The notes under the pieces were generated by a model. It ran no database searches. It saw only the letters and a program-made list of their open reading frames with translations, and had not been told where the DNA came from. Shown here in pieces: positions 38,636 through 50,800 of a stretch of 64,000 nucleotides of DNA (positions within the stretch are counted from its first letter, which is position 1; each line of letters begins with the position of its first letter). The translations under genes and the position numbers were made by a program. This DNA comes from Colius striatus (Eukaryota; Chordata; Aves; Coliiformes; Coliidae): positions 7,120,350 through 7,184,349 of the forward strand of contig NC_084773.1 in assembly GCF_028858725.1 (NCBI RefSeq), read 5' to 3'.

Positions 38636-38803
38636 CTAACTGTCCTCGCCGTTCTCGCCCGGCCCCTTGATGAGCCGCTTCTGTCCCCGCTTGCCCACGG
38701 GCCCCTTGGGCTTGGCGAAGGCCTGTTTGAAGGCGTGCTGCTTGGGGTGCACCTCCTCGTACAGGAACTCCGCCGTCAGCTCCGCCCCGTCGTCGATCTC
38801 GAT
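38636..38803 (-). CDS. TWF2: TWF2 coding exon 9 with stop
   Basis: Residues 295-349 and TAG. End of the second ADF-H domain plus the basic tail ([19 protein letters not shown]) that binds capping protein and phosphoinositides in the family. Confidence 0.95.
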   Translation of the reverse strand: MEIDDGAELTAEFLYEEVHPKQHAFKQAFAKPKGPVGKRGQKRLIKGPGENGEDS

Positions 38804-41800
38804 CTGCGGCCGGGAGCGGCGAGCGCGGGGGTCAGCGGCTCCCCGGGGGCACCCGACCGGCCCCCGAGGCCAGCAGCGGGGCTGGGCCGAGGCTGGGCTC
38901 ACACTTACCTTCTTGGCTATCTCCAGGCAGAACTCCTGCTCCACGGTGTCCAGCAAGCGGCTCTTGCAGCTGGAGTAGAGCATGCGCTCCTTGATGCTGC
39001 ACTTGTACCCGGGCATGGAGTAGATAAAGACTGCGAGAAGACAGAGGGGCTCGTGGCCAGGGAGCACCAGGAAGCCACGTCCCACCCTGGTCATGGCTTT
39101 TGCAGCCCCAAGAGTCCCAGTCTGTCCAGTAACAGCAGGTGAGCCATCCCACCCACCACCCCTCCCCGCGCCCCCAGGCTCTGGCAGTTCTGCAATGCAG
39201 CGGCTGCACAAGCTCCCCACAGCAGCACCCCGGAGCCCTGCAGCACTGTGTGCCTGCTTTTGGGACCAAAGCACTTGCCAGCACCCACCGTGGGAGGATG
39301 GAAAGAGGGACCTGACTCGATGGCTGTGCTGTCCCCAGCCCCATCTGCTCCCCACACAAACGGGGGTCCAAGGGGAGCAGGGACTGACACAGACTGACAC
39401 CTCTAAGCAGGCCCAATACCAGGCACTCACCAACAGACTCCAGGTAGTCTCCCTCATGCGAGTGCTTGTAGAGGAAGAAGTGGTAGCGAGCTGAGTCCTG
39501 GGGGATCCTCTTGGGCAGGTCGGCGATCTCTGTGGGGCTCGTGTGCACCAGGTCGATGGTCTCACGCTCCAGATCCAGCTTCTGATGGACAGAGGGGATG
39601 AGGAAGCAGACAGGAGTGAGAGGTGGCAGGAAAAGGCAAGGGGATTGGGGGAGCTGCACAAGGGACTTACCAGCTGGATGTAGTTGATTTTCTTCTGCTT
39701 GAGTGCCTGGATGGCTTGCTGGGCATCCAGCTGCAGGGGAAAGGCCAAGCCCTGCAGGGTCTGGTGCTTGCTCTCCACGCTGATCTCCGTCTTCACCTGG
39801 GGATGGAGAGCACCCTGAGAGTCAGGGCAGACACTGGCAAAGGCTGGGGAAGGGAGAGAAAGGAAAACTGGCCGGTGCCACTACAGAAAACTTCTCAGCC
39901 AAGGAGCTGCCTGACACCCAGCCCACAGGAACTGCGGCATTAAACCTCCAAGAGTCAGCCAGGCCCAGGGTGACAACGCTGTCACCGTACTGCCACGCCA
40001 GGAGATCACCCAGCCCCAGCCAGGCATCCTCACACCCCTCTGCTGCACTCCCAGCACAGACCACCTCCAAACTGACAGTTCCCAGCAAGTCCCTGGCAGG
40101 GACTCTGTGACCAATGCTGGCCTGTGTCCATCTGATCATCTCCAACCACAACCTGCCACTGATGGAGAGGGCCCTGAAATCACAGCGCTCAGCAGCACGG
40201 GGCCCTGCCAGTGGGGAGGGCAAGCCCCTGCTCAGTGGGTTTAGCTGCAGCGGGCAGCTGTTCCCTCCAACCCTGGAGCTGGGCCACTGGAGAGCCACAG
40301 CTCAAAAAGATCCTGGCTGATGTTTTCCCTACAAGGCAGAGGCTGCCACCCATACCCAAAGCAAAACCCTTGGTCCAGGAGACCAAACTCCACTCCAAAG
40401 AGGGAAGAGAAAGAGACTGCAGAGACATCACATTGTTCTGGGTGCCTCCATCCATCCATCCATCCATCCATCCATCCATCCATCCATCCATCCATCCACC
40501 CACCCATGCAGGTGCAGCATACCTCCTCGGGGCCAGGGTACTCTACCAGCGATGGGCAGCAGCAACAGCCCCCCACCATCTGCCACAGAATACAGGGAGA
40601 TGGTGTCACCCCGACAGCGAGGAGCTCATCCCACCTCAAGAAACACCCCCAGGGAAACAGTCCAGCACCACTAACCCAGATGCTCTGCACTGAGTGTGGG
40701 TCCCTTTCCTTTGGGAACCATTTGGGGCATTTTGGCTAAAGGAAGTATGGCTTGTTTGGGGTTTTTTTTCCCCTCCTCCTTCTTCTCTTCCACCCCCCAA
40801 TAGAGAAAAGGCAGGAAAATCAAGGCATGCCAAGAGAAACACAGGAGTTTCAGCTCACAGCTCAAAGGCAGCTCGGCAGCGCCGAGGTGGCTCTCATTAG
40901 AAGGCTGCCCTTCATTAGGCAACCCTGTGCAGTACCCACACCCTGGGGAGATGCTGGACCCGGGTGCCTGGGGCAGAACATGCAGAGAAACACGCTGGGA
41001 GAAGGAAAATCCGGGCACAAGCGGGCAGAGCAGCCTACCATCTCGATACTCGAGTCCTGGGAACAGGAATCCTGCGAGCGTGGGGAGAGGAGACACACCA
41101 TCAACGGCACCCCGCGTGGGGACAGAGAGGGGGGTCTCGTGTGAAACGAGCAGGGGTGGGACACACACACACATGCTGGGAGGATGAGGATGGAGGCATA
41201 CCATCTCTCTGCTGGAGGCCAGGGAAGGCAGGTCCTGGCAGCAGCAAAAAATGACATGGGAGACATCAGTGCTGGGAGGAGCGGGAGGGAGAGCCCCAGC
41301 CCCATGTGCTCCTGCACGGAGCCTGGCCCCATCTGCTGCTGGTTCCCCAGCCAGGCTGGCCCCAGCACAGTCTGGAGGAGTTCCAGCACTCACAGCAATG
41401 GATTTTGGGCTATTCTCTGCCAAACAGCATATGGAATCATAGGATCATTTTGGTTGGAAAAGACCTTTAAGATCATCAAGTCCAAGCCCAACACTAACCC
41501 ATGTCCCTCAGCACCTCATAGAATGGTAGAGGTTAGAAGGGACCTCTAGAGATCATCCAGTCCAACCCCATCTATGTGTCTTTTAACTATCTCCAGGGAT
41601 GGTGATTCCCCCACCTCCCTGGGCAGCTTGTTTCAATGCTTAACAACCCTCTCAGAGAAAAAGTTCTGCCTTAGCTCCAACCTAAATTTCCCCTGGTGCA
41701 ACTTGAGCCCATTTCCTCTTGTCCTGTCACTCGTTGCTTGGGAGAAGAGACTGACTCCATCTCACTACAGCCTCCTGTCAGGCAGTTGTAGAGAGTGCTC

Positions 41801-44800
41801 ATGTCTCCTCTCAGCCTCCTCTTTTCCAGACTAAACACCTCCAGTTCCCTCAGTCTCTCCCCATCAGTCTTGTGCTCCAGACCCTTCCCCAGCTCCAGTG
41901 CCCATCTCTATGCTATAGCATACTAAATACATACTAAATATACTAAAAGTTCAGGAGGAAAAAATGCCCCAGCCTCTATCCATGCCAAGCATCCTTGGGG
42001 ATAAACAAGGTATGAATACACAGCTCTCAGGCAGGAATTGCTCAAGGGTTGTCTTGGGCAGAGTGGGCAAGAGGTGCAGCTGACCAACAAGCTCTGCTGT
42101 GGCACCAGCAAGGGCCCCAAGGCAAGTGCATAGGGACCCAGGGGAGGCACACGAGCTCACCTGGTCCTACCCTGAGGAGAAACACAAGGACATTACCACC
42201 ACCATCTCCAGACCCTCATCTTTCTGCCATAAATGGGAGGAGGCCTGGAGGGTTTATAGTCAGGTCAAAGCAACCTCAAGCTGTGACATGAAGCACACTG
42301 AAGTCAAAAAAATCCCAAGAGGTGGAAACCTGTCCTAGCAACATCAGCTCCCCCATATACCTCTGTATTTTGCACTCCTTCCCTTTCCAGAAGCCATTAG
42401 GAAGTGTCTGAGTGAAGCAGCCCGCAGGCACAGCCCGGAGCCGAGCGTGGGCTGGCTGAGCGTGTGCCATCCCAGCCCCAGCCCCAGTCATGCTGGCAGC
42501 AGGCTTGGCTGGCGTGGGGGGCTTATCTCCTTTTCTTTAGGTGAGCTTTTGTCCCCTCTTTCCTCATTGCTGGCATGATGCTGATCTTGGCTAAGAGTAT
42601 TTCTCTGTGTGAGGGTGAAACCTTTGCCAGGGTGGTTCTGGTGAAGCCACTGCTCTGCCCACCTGCCAACACTGTGACACCCCCTCACACGCTGCCATGG
42701 CACAGCCACCTTTACTTCCTCTTCATTCCTCTGCTTCAGCCCTCAGCTCCCAAACTGCCTTTGTGCTTCTGAGCCTGTGATGCTTCTAGAAGGACTTCCC
42801 ACTCATGGCTGTTAAGGAAGCCCAGCGCCAGATGCAGAGCCATTCCTCAGCCCACGGGCTGCTGACAGCTTCCAGCTCAGTAAAGCTGGTGACACATTTT
42901 CCAGCTATTTAAAATAGAAATATAGAAAGTAAATGGCAACTTTTTGCAAGCTCCCACCCAGCTATCAAGAAGGGTCACTCATGACTTTGCCTCTGTCCAT
43001 GCAGTTCTCATGCCAGGGGAGGTCTGGCTCATGCATGCCTAAAACCTGCTTTACAAAGGCTGGGCACCCTCCTGTGGGACATGCAAACCTGAGTCCTTCC
43101 TCTCTCAGTGTAAAAGGCTACTGGACCAGCCCTGAAGTCACTGCCACGCAGCTGGCACATCCTCCCTCCTGCTTTCCTGCTGCCCTTCCCCTCCACCCCT
43201 TCTCCACACTCATTTGGAGGTCAAAGAGGATCCCAGGGATCTTCTGCCAGCCTGGAACCGCAGCTACCTTCAGGGTAAATACTGCAACCCTGGTCAGCAT
43301 CTCAGAGAGGAAAGGAGAGTACAGAGCTGCCCCACCAGCAGCAGCTCCAGGTCAGGGGCACAGCAAAACACTTATAAACTGGTGTCTTTTAAAGAAGCCA
43401 CATCCCTTGTGTCACCTTCTCAGCCCCAGCACAGCCCCAACACCAACACAGACACCCTTCAGCACACCCCACGCTCAGCTGCTTCCCACTTTTAAATCTA
43501 CAGGGAAAAATGTATCTATTCCCCTCTCTAAACACCAGTGATCACTCCCCACAGCACAGGCTGGCTCAGGGGTCACTGTACCTTTAAACCAACCCCCAAC
43601 CAAACCAAACAGCAGCAGCACCTTCACCCAGGAACTGCATCTCATGAAGGTGAGGGTGGGAAGCAGAGCACAGCACATCAACCAGAAAATAAGCACCATG
43701 AGCACTACTTACCTGGGCACCTGACCCTGCAAGATACAGTCTCCCCCCAAAACCCCCAAAGCTACTGAATCTTGCAGCACTGGCCAGCCAAGGCAGTGGC
43801 ACGGACCTCGAAAGGTGCCAAACAAACCACAGAGCCACCATCAGCACCCATGTCTCTCTTCACCAAGCGTGGGCACCACCTTGGAAGCCCTGCAGTAACC
43901 CTGCCTGGCCTCTACAGGCTGGGAGAACACACTGACACCCACACAGATGCTGGTGGCATCTCCCAAATGCCCCTGGACTCCACTGCTCCCAGACCTGCTT
44001 TAGCAGGTGGGAATCTCCTGTCTTGTCTTTGCCATGAATTAATGCCATTGAGATGATTGGTTTCAGGTCTCCCAGCCCCATCCTGACCAGCCCCAAGCAC
44101 AGGGGAATGAGATGGATGCTCCTCAGCATCCAAGTGAAATCCTCCCACCCCAACAAAATGCTATTTCCAGGTGCTCTTCCCTCCCAGCAAGCCCATCCCC
44201 TCGCCTGCCTTGGCATTTCACAGCACTGTGGAGGGTGGCACGAGTGCCACGAGATGCTGGTGGGGAGGCAATGTCGTTACAGCCTTGTCTGCCCCCAGTC
44301 CCACATTGTGCCACTTCAACATCTTTTTTTTCTAGCATGTAAGCTTCCAAATTGAGGCTCTGATCTGTATTTCTTTGGACAGCATCCCTCACGTTAATAG
44401 CCATAGAGGAAGAGTAAGGCAGAGGATGCTGCTGCAGCCCAAAGATAAGCCTGAATTCCTCCTGCCTCCTTGACAACTTCACGCTCAGCTCTGGCTTTTG
44501 CCCCAGTACTTAGAGGTTAGTGACTGCTGCCTGCTTTCAGCTTCAAAACATCTTCTGACTGTCAACTGCAGAGAGCAAAACAGCCCTGAGCTCATACCCT
44601 AACAATGGAAAAAACCCTCCATCTGTCAATTCCTTTTTACACCACCACTCTGACCACCTCAGTCCACCTTGGCAAGGGCAGCAGCGGGTGAAGCTGCAGA
44701 GGGACACCAGAGTGCAGTAAAAATGAGCCATCCCTTGTAGGTGGATGCTGCAAACACATCCCTGCACGCCCCGAGGGCCTCAGGGTCCTTCTCAGGAGAC

Positions 44801-47800
44801 ACCCACCTCGTTGATGCGGATCTGCTGCAGCTCCTGCTCGGCTGCAGTCAGCGGGGCCGGGGCGGAGCAGGAGGACACGTGCTTTTGGTAACCGCTCAGG
44901 GACACGTCCTCCTGCAAACAGAGGGACAGGGGAAGCGTCAGGGAGCGGTTAGCAGCAGCCCCAGCCTTGAGGCTGTGTCTCAGCAACTCAGTGGCTCTCA
45001 GGCTCTCTTGTCCAGGAGGATCAACCCAAGCAGCATCCTTGGGTGCCTCCATGCAAATCGATTCTAACAGTGCCCATGGCCATCTGTGCCGGTACAGACC
45101 TCCCATCCTTCCCCAGACACCCGTGGCGGCAGCAGCACGGCTCCAGCTGATAAACAGAGCTCCTCGTGAGCAGGAAAGCGAGAGGGAAAGGCAGAAACCA
45201 CGGCCGAGGAGCAGCAGAGGGCAGCACTGGGGATGCTTCCTGGCTCCTATCAGCTGCTGCCTGCGAGGTCCTGGCTGTGCAGCTCCCTCTGAAGAGGAGA
45301 AACCCGCCGAGCCACCCTGACGACTCGGTGCGCTGCTGGAGTGACAGTGCCACCACCTGGCACTTCTTTTCCCTCTCAGTGTAAAGCTCTGGCTCTCCTC
45401 AGAGCCTTCCTCCCACCTCTTCCATGGTCTCCATCACTGACTGCAGCCACACAGGCAGGAAAAAGGTGACAGTGGCCTCCGTGCTGTCCCCCCATCAAAC
45501 ACCAATGCCCCTTGTCCTACCCAGCTGTGGCCCCCAGCCCAGGCAGGCTGCCAAAGCTCAGAGTTGGGCCCAAAGGGCTGCCCAGGAACCCCCACCATAC
45601 CTTCACTGTCCCAAACATCTCATCCTTTATGTGCCCTCCACCAAACTCCTTCTTCACAGTGGCTCTAGTGGCAGCATACAGCATCTTCAGCCGGACCTGG
45701 CGGGGAACAGCAGTGAGCAGTCAGAGAGCAGCAGCCCCCGAGCACCATGGAGAACAAGGGGTGCCTGATGCTCACAGCCTCTGTCCCACCAGCCCAGCCC
45801 TTCCCAGCAGCCATCCAGGCCCATTTCCACCTGCAGCACCTCCAGGGGGGAGCACAAGAACCCCTCAGGGCCATTTCCAGACTGCTGGCACTTGGACTTC
45901 CCGACTCCTGAGCTCCAGTGCCTCAGCTCTCGCCTGCACCCAGCTAAGAGGGGGCACAAACACCACTGGAGTCACCCCAAACAACCTGTGCCTCTCAGCA
46001 CTTCTGCACAACACAGGGAAGAGCTTTGGCAAGGGCTGCTTGGGGCACTCTTCTTTGGCAATCCAGTGTTTGTTACCAGGGCTGGGCACTCCCCATCTCC
46101 CTGGGCAGCCTGGCACAGGGGCTGACAACCCTCTCAGGGAAACAGTTCTGCCTCAGCTCCAGCCTAAACCTCCCCTGGGGAAACTTGAGCCCATTTCCTC
46201 TTGTCCTATTGCCCATTACTTGGGAAAAGACACTGACCCCACCTCACTACAAGCCCCTGTGAGGTTATGGTAACTGTACCTGTGTGTGTACACATGTGTG
46301 TGTGTGTACACAATATACAGTTTTTAGATACATCTCAGTGGGCCTTTTTTATATGTGCATGGTATAATACACAAAATCACATCTAATAATGATTTGATTA
46401 TGTTTATAAATGGTAAGTGCACATATAAACATGGCAGTAAGTTTATGCAGCATATAGACTGCATCACATACATACCATATGTACAAGGGGGTGTGTATAA
46501 GAAGCACATGTGTTAATGTGGCAGTAGATCTGGACAGCATATATATTATCCATGCAACAAATGTATAGGTATAAGTGTGTAGGTATGTACATACACACTG
46601 CCCACAGGGCAGTGAAGCCCAGGCCCACTGAAGCCCGTTAGCGAGATGTGCCCAACGAGGTGGTGTTTTCCAGGCCACACCACTGACAGCCTCAGAACCA
46701 TCCTCCTCTTCAAGCTGATGCTCTGAGTCCCTAAGCAGTAACACAGGTGTCCAGGCTGGCCTGGACACACATGGCTCTGCAGGAACTGGCCTGTCTGGTC
46801 CCTTGTGAGGCTGATTTTGGAGCCAGGCCCAGAGCTCGGCCAGCAGCTGCTCTGTGACAGCCCTGGAGTAGAGCAGGGCCAGGCTGGACGTGGCCAGGTG
46901 AGTCAGTGCCAGCACCAGCTCTTCCCAGTGATGCTTTTGGGCAGAGCCACGGTGGGACATCTTCATCCTGGCCCTGTGGTCCATACTGCTGCCCTCTTCA
47001 AACCCTAGTCAGAGTCACAGAATGATGGGGGTTGGAAGAGACCTCTAGAGACCACCCAGTCCAACCCCTTGCTAAAGCAGGTTCCCCTCGACCAGGGAGC
47101 ACAGGAACTTGTCCAGGTGGGTTTCAAAACCTCCAGAGGAGGAGTCTCCATACCATCCCTGGGGCAGCCTGTGCCAGGGCTCCCTCATCTCAACAGCAAA
47201 GAAGTTTCTCCTCCTGCTCAAGTGGCATTTCCTGTGTTCCAGCTTGTGCCCGTTACCCCTTGTCCTGTCACTGGGCACTACATTAAAAAGACTGGCCCCA
47301 TCCTCCTGATACCCACCCTTTAAGGACTGATAAGCATTGATAAGGTCCCCTCTCAGCCCTCTCTTCTCCAGACTAAATAGCCCCAGGGCTTACTGACTTT
47401 CCTCGTAGAAGAGATGCCCCAGTCCCCTGATCATCTTGGTGGCCCTGCACTGGCCTCTCTCCAGCAGTTCCCTGTCCCTCTTGAGCTGGAGAGACCAGAA
47501 CTGGACACAGGACTCCAGATGAGGCCTCACCAGGGCAGAGTAGAGGGGGAGAAGAATGTCCCTTGACCTGCTGCCCACACTCTTCTTGATGCCCCCCAGG
47601 ATGCCACTGGCCTTCTCGCCCATGAGGGCACATTGCTGGCTCATGGTTAGTTTGTTATCAAGCAGCACTCCCAGGTGCCTCTCCTGGAGCTGCTCTCCAG
47701 CAGCTCACCCCCAGCCTATCCTGGTGCTGGGGGCTGTTCCTCCCCAGGCGCAGGACTCCTCACCTCCCTCCACCTCCCCACACAGAGCTGCAGAGAGGGT

Positions 47801-50800
47801 CGAGCCCCAGCCCCATGTGCCTGTGTCCCCAGGCTGCTGGCCCGGCCCCCTGCGGCCGCTGCTCACCGGGGAGCTGTCGGGGGACCAGGAGATGAAGAGC
47901 CACTCGTAGCCCTGTGCGTTCTGGCTGTCCAGGCGGTACAGCACGTAGCAGGGCTGCTGCTCCTCCAGCAACGGCAGCACCAAGGCGTCGTAGTCGGCGT
48001 CCCAGCGCCGCGACAGCTCTTTGTGGGCTCCCAGCACGAGCTGTTCTGGAAGGAGAGGATGGAAAGAAGCGGTGTTAGATGAAGGCAAGGCTTACCTTGC
48101 CTCGCCATGTGGTGGCTTGTCTCAGGGTTCGCTGCTCCAGCACTGACAGCAATGCTGTCCTGCAGAACCAATTAAGGGAGCGTATGAGCCCAGAGGTGCC
48201 CCCTGCCAGGAGATGCCAGCAGGGCTGTGGCTGCTGGGGAGGGGCTGGTTTTCTGTCTCCTGTCAACAATATCCTCTACTGCCATGCTCCTCACCACTGT
48301 CACCATCCATAGCTTCCTTCTGCTCTGCTCCCTCAAGCTGTGTAGTCCTCAATCATCCCTCCTGGCTCACGGGGGAACGCAAGAGCTTCGCCATCCCACC
48401 TGGACAAGCTCCAGAGGCACCAGGATACCTCACCAGGGGCAGGAGGAACCACCTGGGTTTGGGGTGCTGAGAAAAAGAAAAGTCTCACAGCAAAAGCCAG
48501 GATGATGAGCTAGAACTGCTCTCAGCAGATTTCCTGTAACCTCATAGGGGTCAAAGTCGGAGCCAATACCTAAAGCTCGTGTCTGTGGGGACCAGGGATG
48601 TCCCAGGGACCACAAGGTGTGGGGATCACACTGCCAAGAGAGCCCCGGCCCCTGAAGTGACCTACATACTTCACACATGTGGTAACATCTCAAGTATCTG
48701 AAGGGTATTTTTTTCAGCTGCTACACGAGCAGTGGTGGGGCTGGGAGCCCTGCAAGCCAGACAGTGCTCAGCTGGCACGTAAATGCTGGTGCAGGCATCC
48801 TGTGAACATGAAACCCCCCACTGTGAGGATCAAACCAAGCTTTGGGATGGCTGGATGGAAAAGCAATGGGACTGGAGATGACTGGTGTAGGTTGCTGGAA
48901 AACAGCCTGTATCATAATTCCATATTTTGACTCAGAAAGGTCTGTGGGGATATCAGGACTCAGAACAAGATGCAGGAAAATCCACAGGTGTCAAAGCAAA
49001 ATGAGTTTGGGCCTTGGACAGTTGGCCCTGGAGATGATCAGCCTGGCTCTGCCCATGGCCCTGCTACCCAAGAGGAGTCCTTGGCTGAGGCATGGCCCTC
49101 TCCCTCACAACCCATCCAGCTCAGCAGCTGAAGGCTTGGCAGGAAAGCTTTTAAGGAAAACAGCTGAAGAATTCAGAATTTGTGATGAATTACTCTCACT
49201 CCATCCAAGCAAAGGATTCTCCCACCACCAGCAGCATAGCCCTTGCCTGCCCCACCACGGCATCTGCCGGCACACACTGAACCCAGAGCTGCCTCTGCAC
49301 TGGAGCAATAGCAGCAGACAAAAAGGGTGCTGAAAAGACTTCACCTTCAGCAAAACCACCTGTTTTGTGAAACAGAAGCATGAAACCCTCAAGATATCCC
49401 TAAAATAAACATAAAGCCCTGTGAATGGATTTGTGCATCACAAAGACCTGGGAGAGAGACTGGGAAAGGGACTGCAAGGAATGTCACCTGACCAAACCCA
49501 CTGGCAGCTCATGGGTGTCTCCATCTGCCAATACTCAGATGCTTCAGGCACAGCAATCAGTGCTGAATCACTCCAGGCTATTCCTGGGCTGTGCCCAAGC
49601 TGGATCCTGACCATGCTTCCCTGAGCTGGCAGCCTCCAGCTTTTCCCTGGGCTGGAAGAGCTGCTTCTGCCACTCTGCTTATTCCCCTCCCTACCATCGG
49701 GTTCTTTACACCTCAGCTCAACCTGTTCAGAGCCGAGTTTCCCTCCTTGGGAAGATTAGGAAAGAGAAATTTGGCCCCAGAGGTGCCCCCAGCACTCAGC
49801 TGCAGGCAGGCTGCCTTCCTCCAAAATGCCCCTACATGGCATCCCTGCCTGCAGCTCCGTGGGGGACAGCACAGGAGCCAGGAGCCTGCAAAGCTCAGTG
49901 CTCAACATCACCTACGTGCAAAGAAACCAAGCCAGCCCTGCCCAGAAACCTGCTGATGGCGAGGAGTGAAGCATCACCTACAACTGAATCGGACCACAAG
50001 TTGCTCTTGTGCCAGTAAAGCATTGCTGAGCCTCAGGGTACAATCTGCTCCCCTCCACATGCCTTCTCCATCCAACCTTGGCTCCTCCTGGCCAGCCTCC
50101 AAAGGCAACAACAATTCAAAGAGCTCCCAAAGGGTTGCTCAGTCATAGCTGCTGTCCTGGGGATGCCTAGACATCTGCTCTAAGGCTCCTTGCTTCTTCT
50201 TCCTCTCCTTCCACTTATCACTGCCTGCTCTGACACACCCCACAGGGCAGAATGTCCTCTGCAAGCCATTGAGCAGATCTGGAGACTCTTCTTCCTCATC
50301 CCCTGTGCAGGCAGGGCAGGAAGCATGGGGCACATCTCTCCTGGGGTCAGCATGCTCGAGTCTGTCTGTCCCACTGTGCTGTCTGCCTGGACACTCATCA
50401 CTGCCTGTGGGTCCTTCTCTGGTGGGGAGAAGCAGAGTTTGTGTGCTACAGAACAGAATGTGGCCCAGAGAGACTGATCAGTTTGTCCCAAGTGGCACAG
50501 GAGGGCAGACTGGGGGTCCCCAAGCCAAGTTGGTGGGATAACCATGACCCAACAGACCAAGCCTTTCAATGCAGGGATGTTCCTATTCCTCCTTCCATCT
50601 GCCTCCTCACGGGAGCCTCAGGCTCTGCCACATCTCAGAGGCTTCTGCAGACACCCAAACTCCTTCAGAGCTGCTGAGCAGAGCTGGTCCAGGCCAGAAG
50701 AAAGGAGCTGGTAGGGATGGGGAACCGGACTGAGAAGCACAAAGCCCTGAGCAGTGAGGTTGGTCCGTGAAGCAGCTGCTGCCACCAAACACATCAGACA

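Noticed and set aside
42933-43541. 202-codon plus-strand frame in TWF2 intron 5
   Set aside because: Ser/Pro/His-rich translation of C-rich intronic DNA with no domain.
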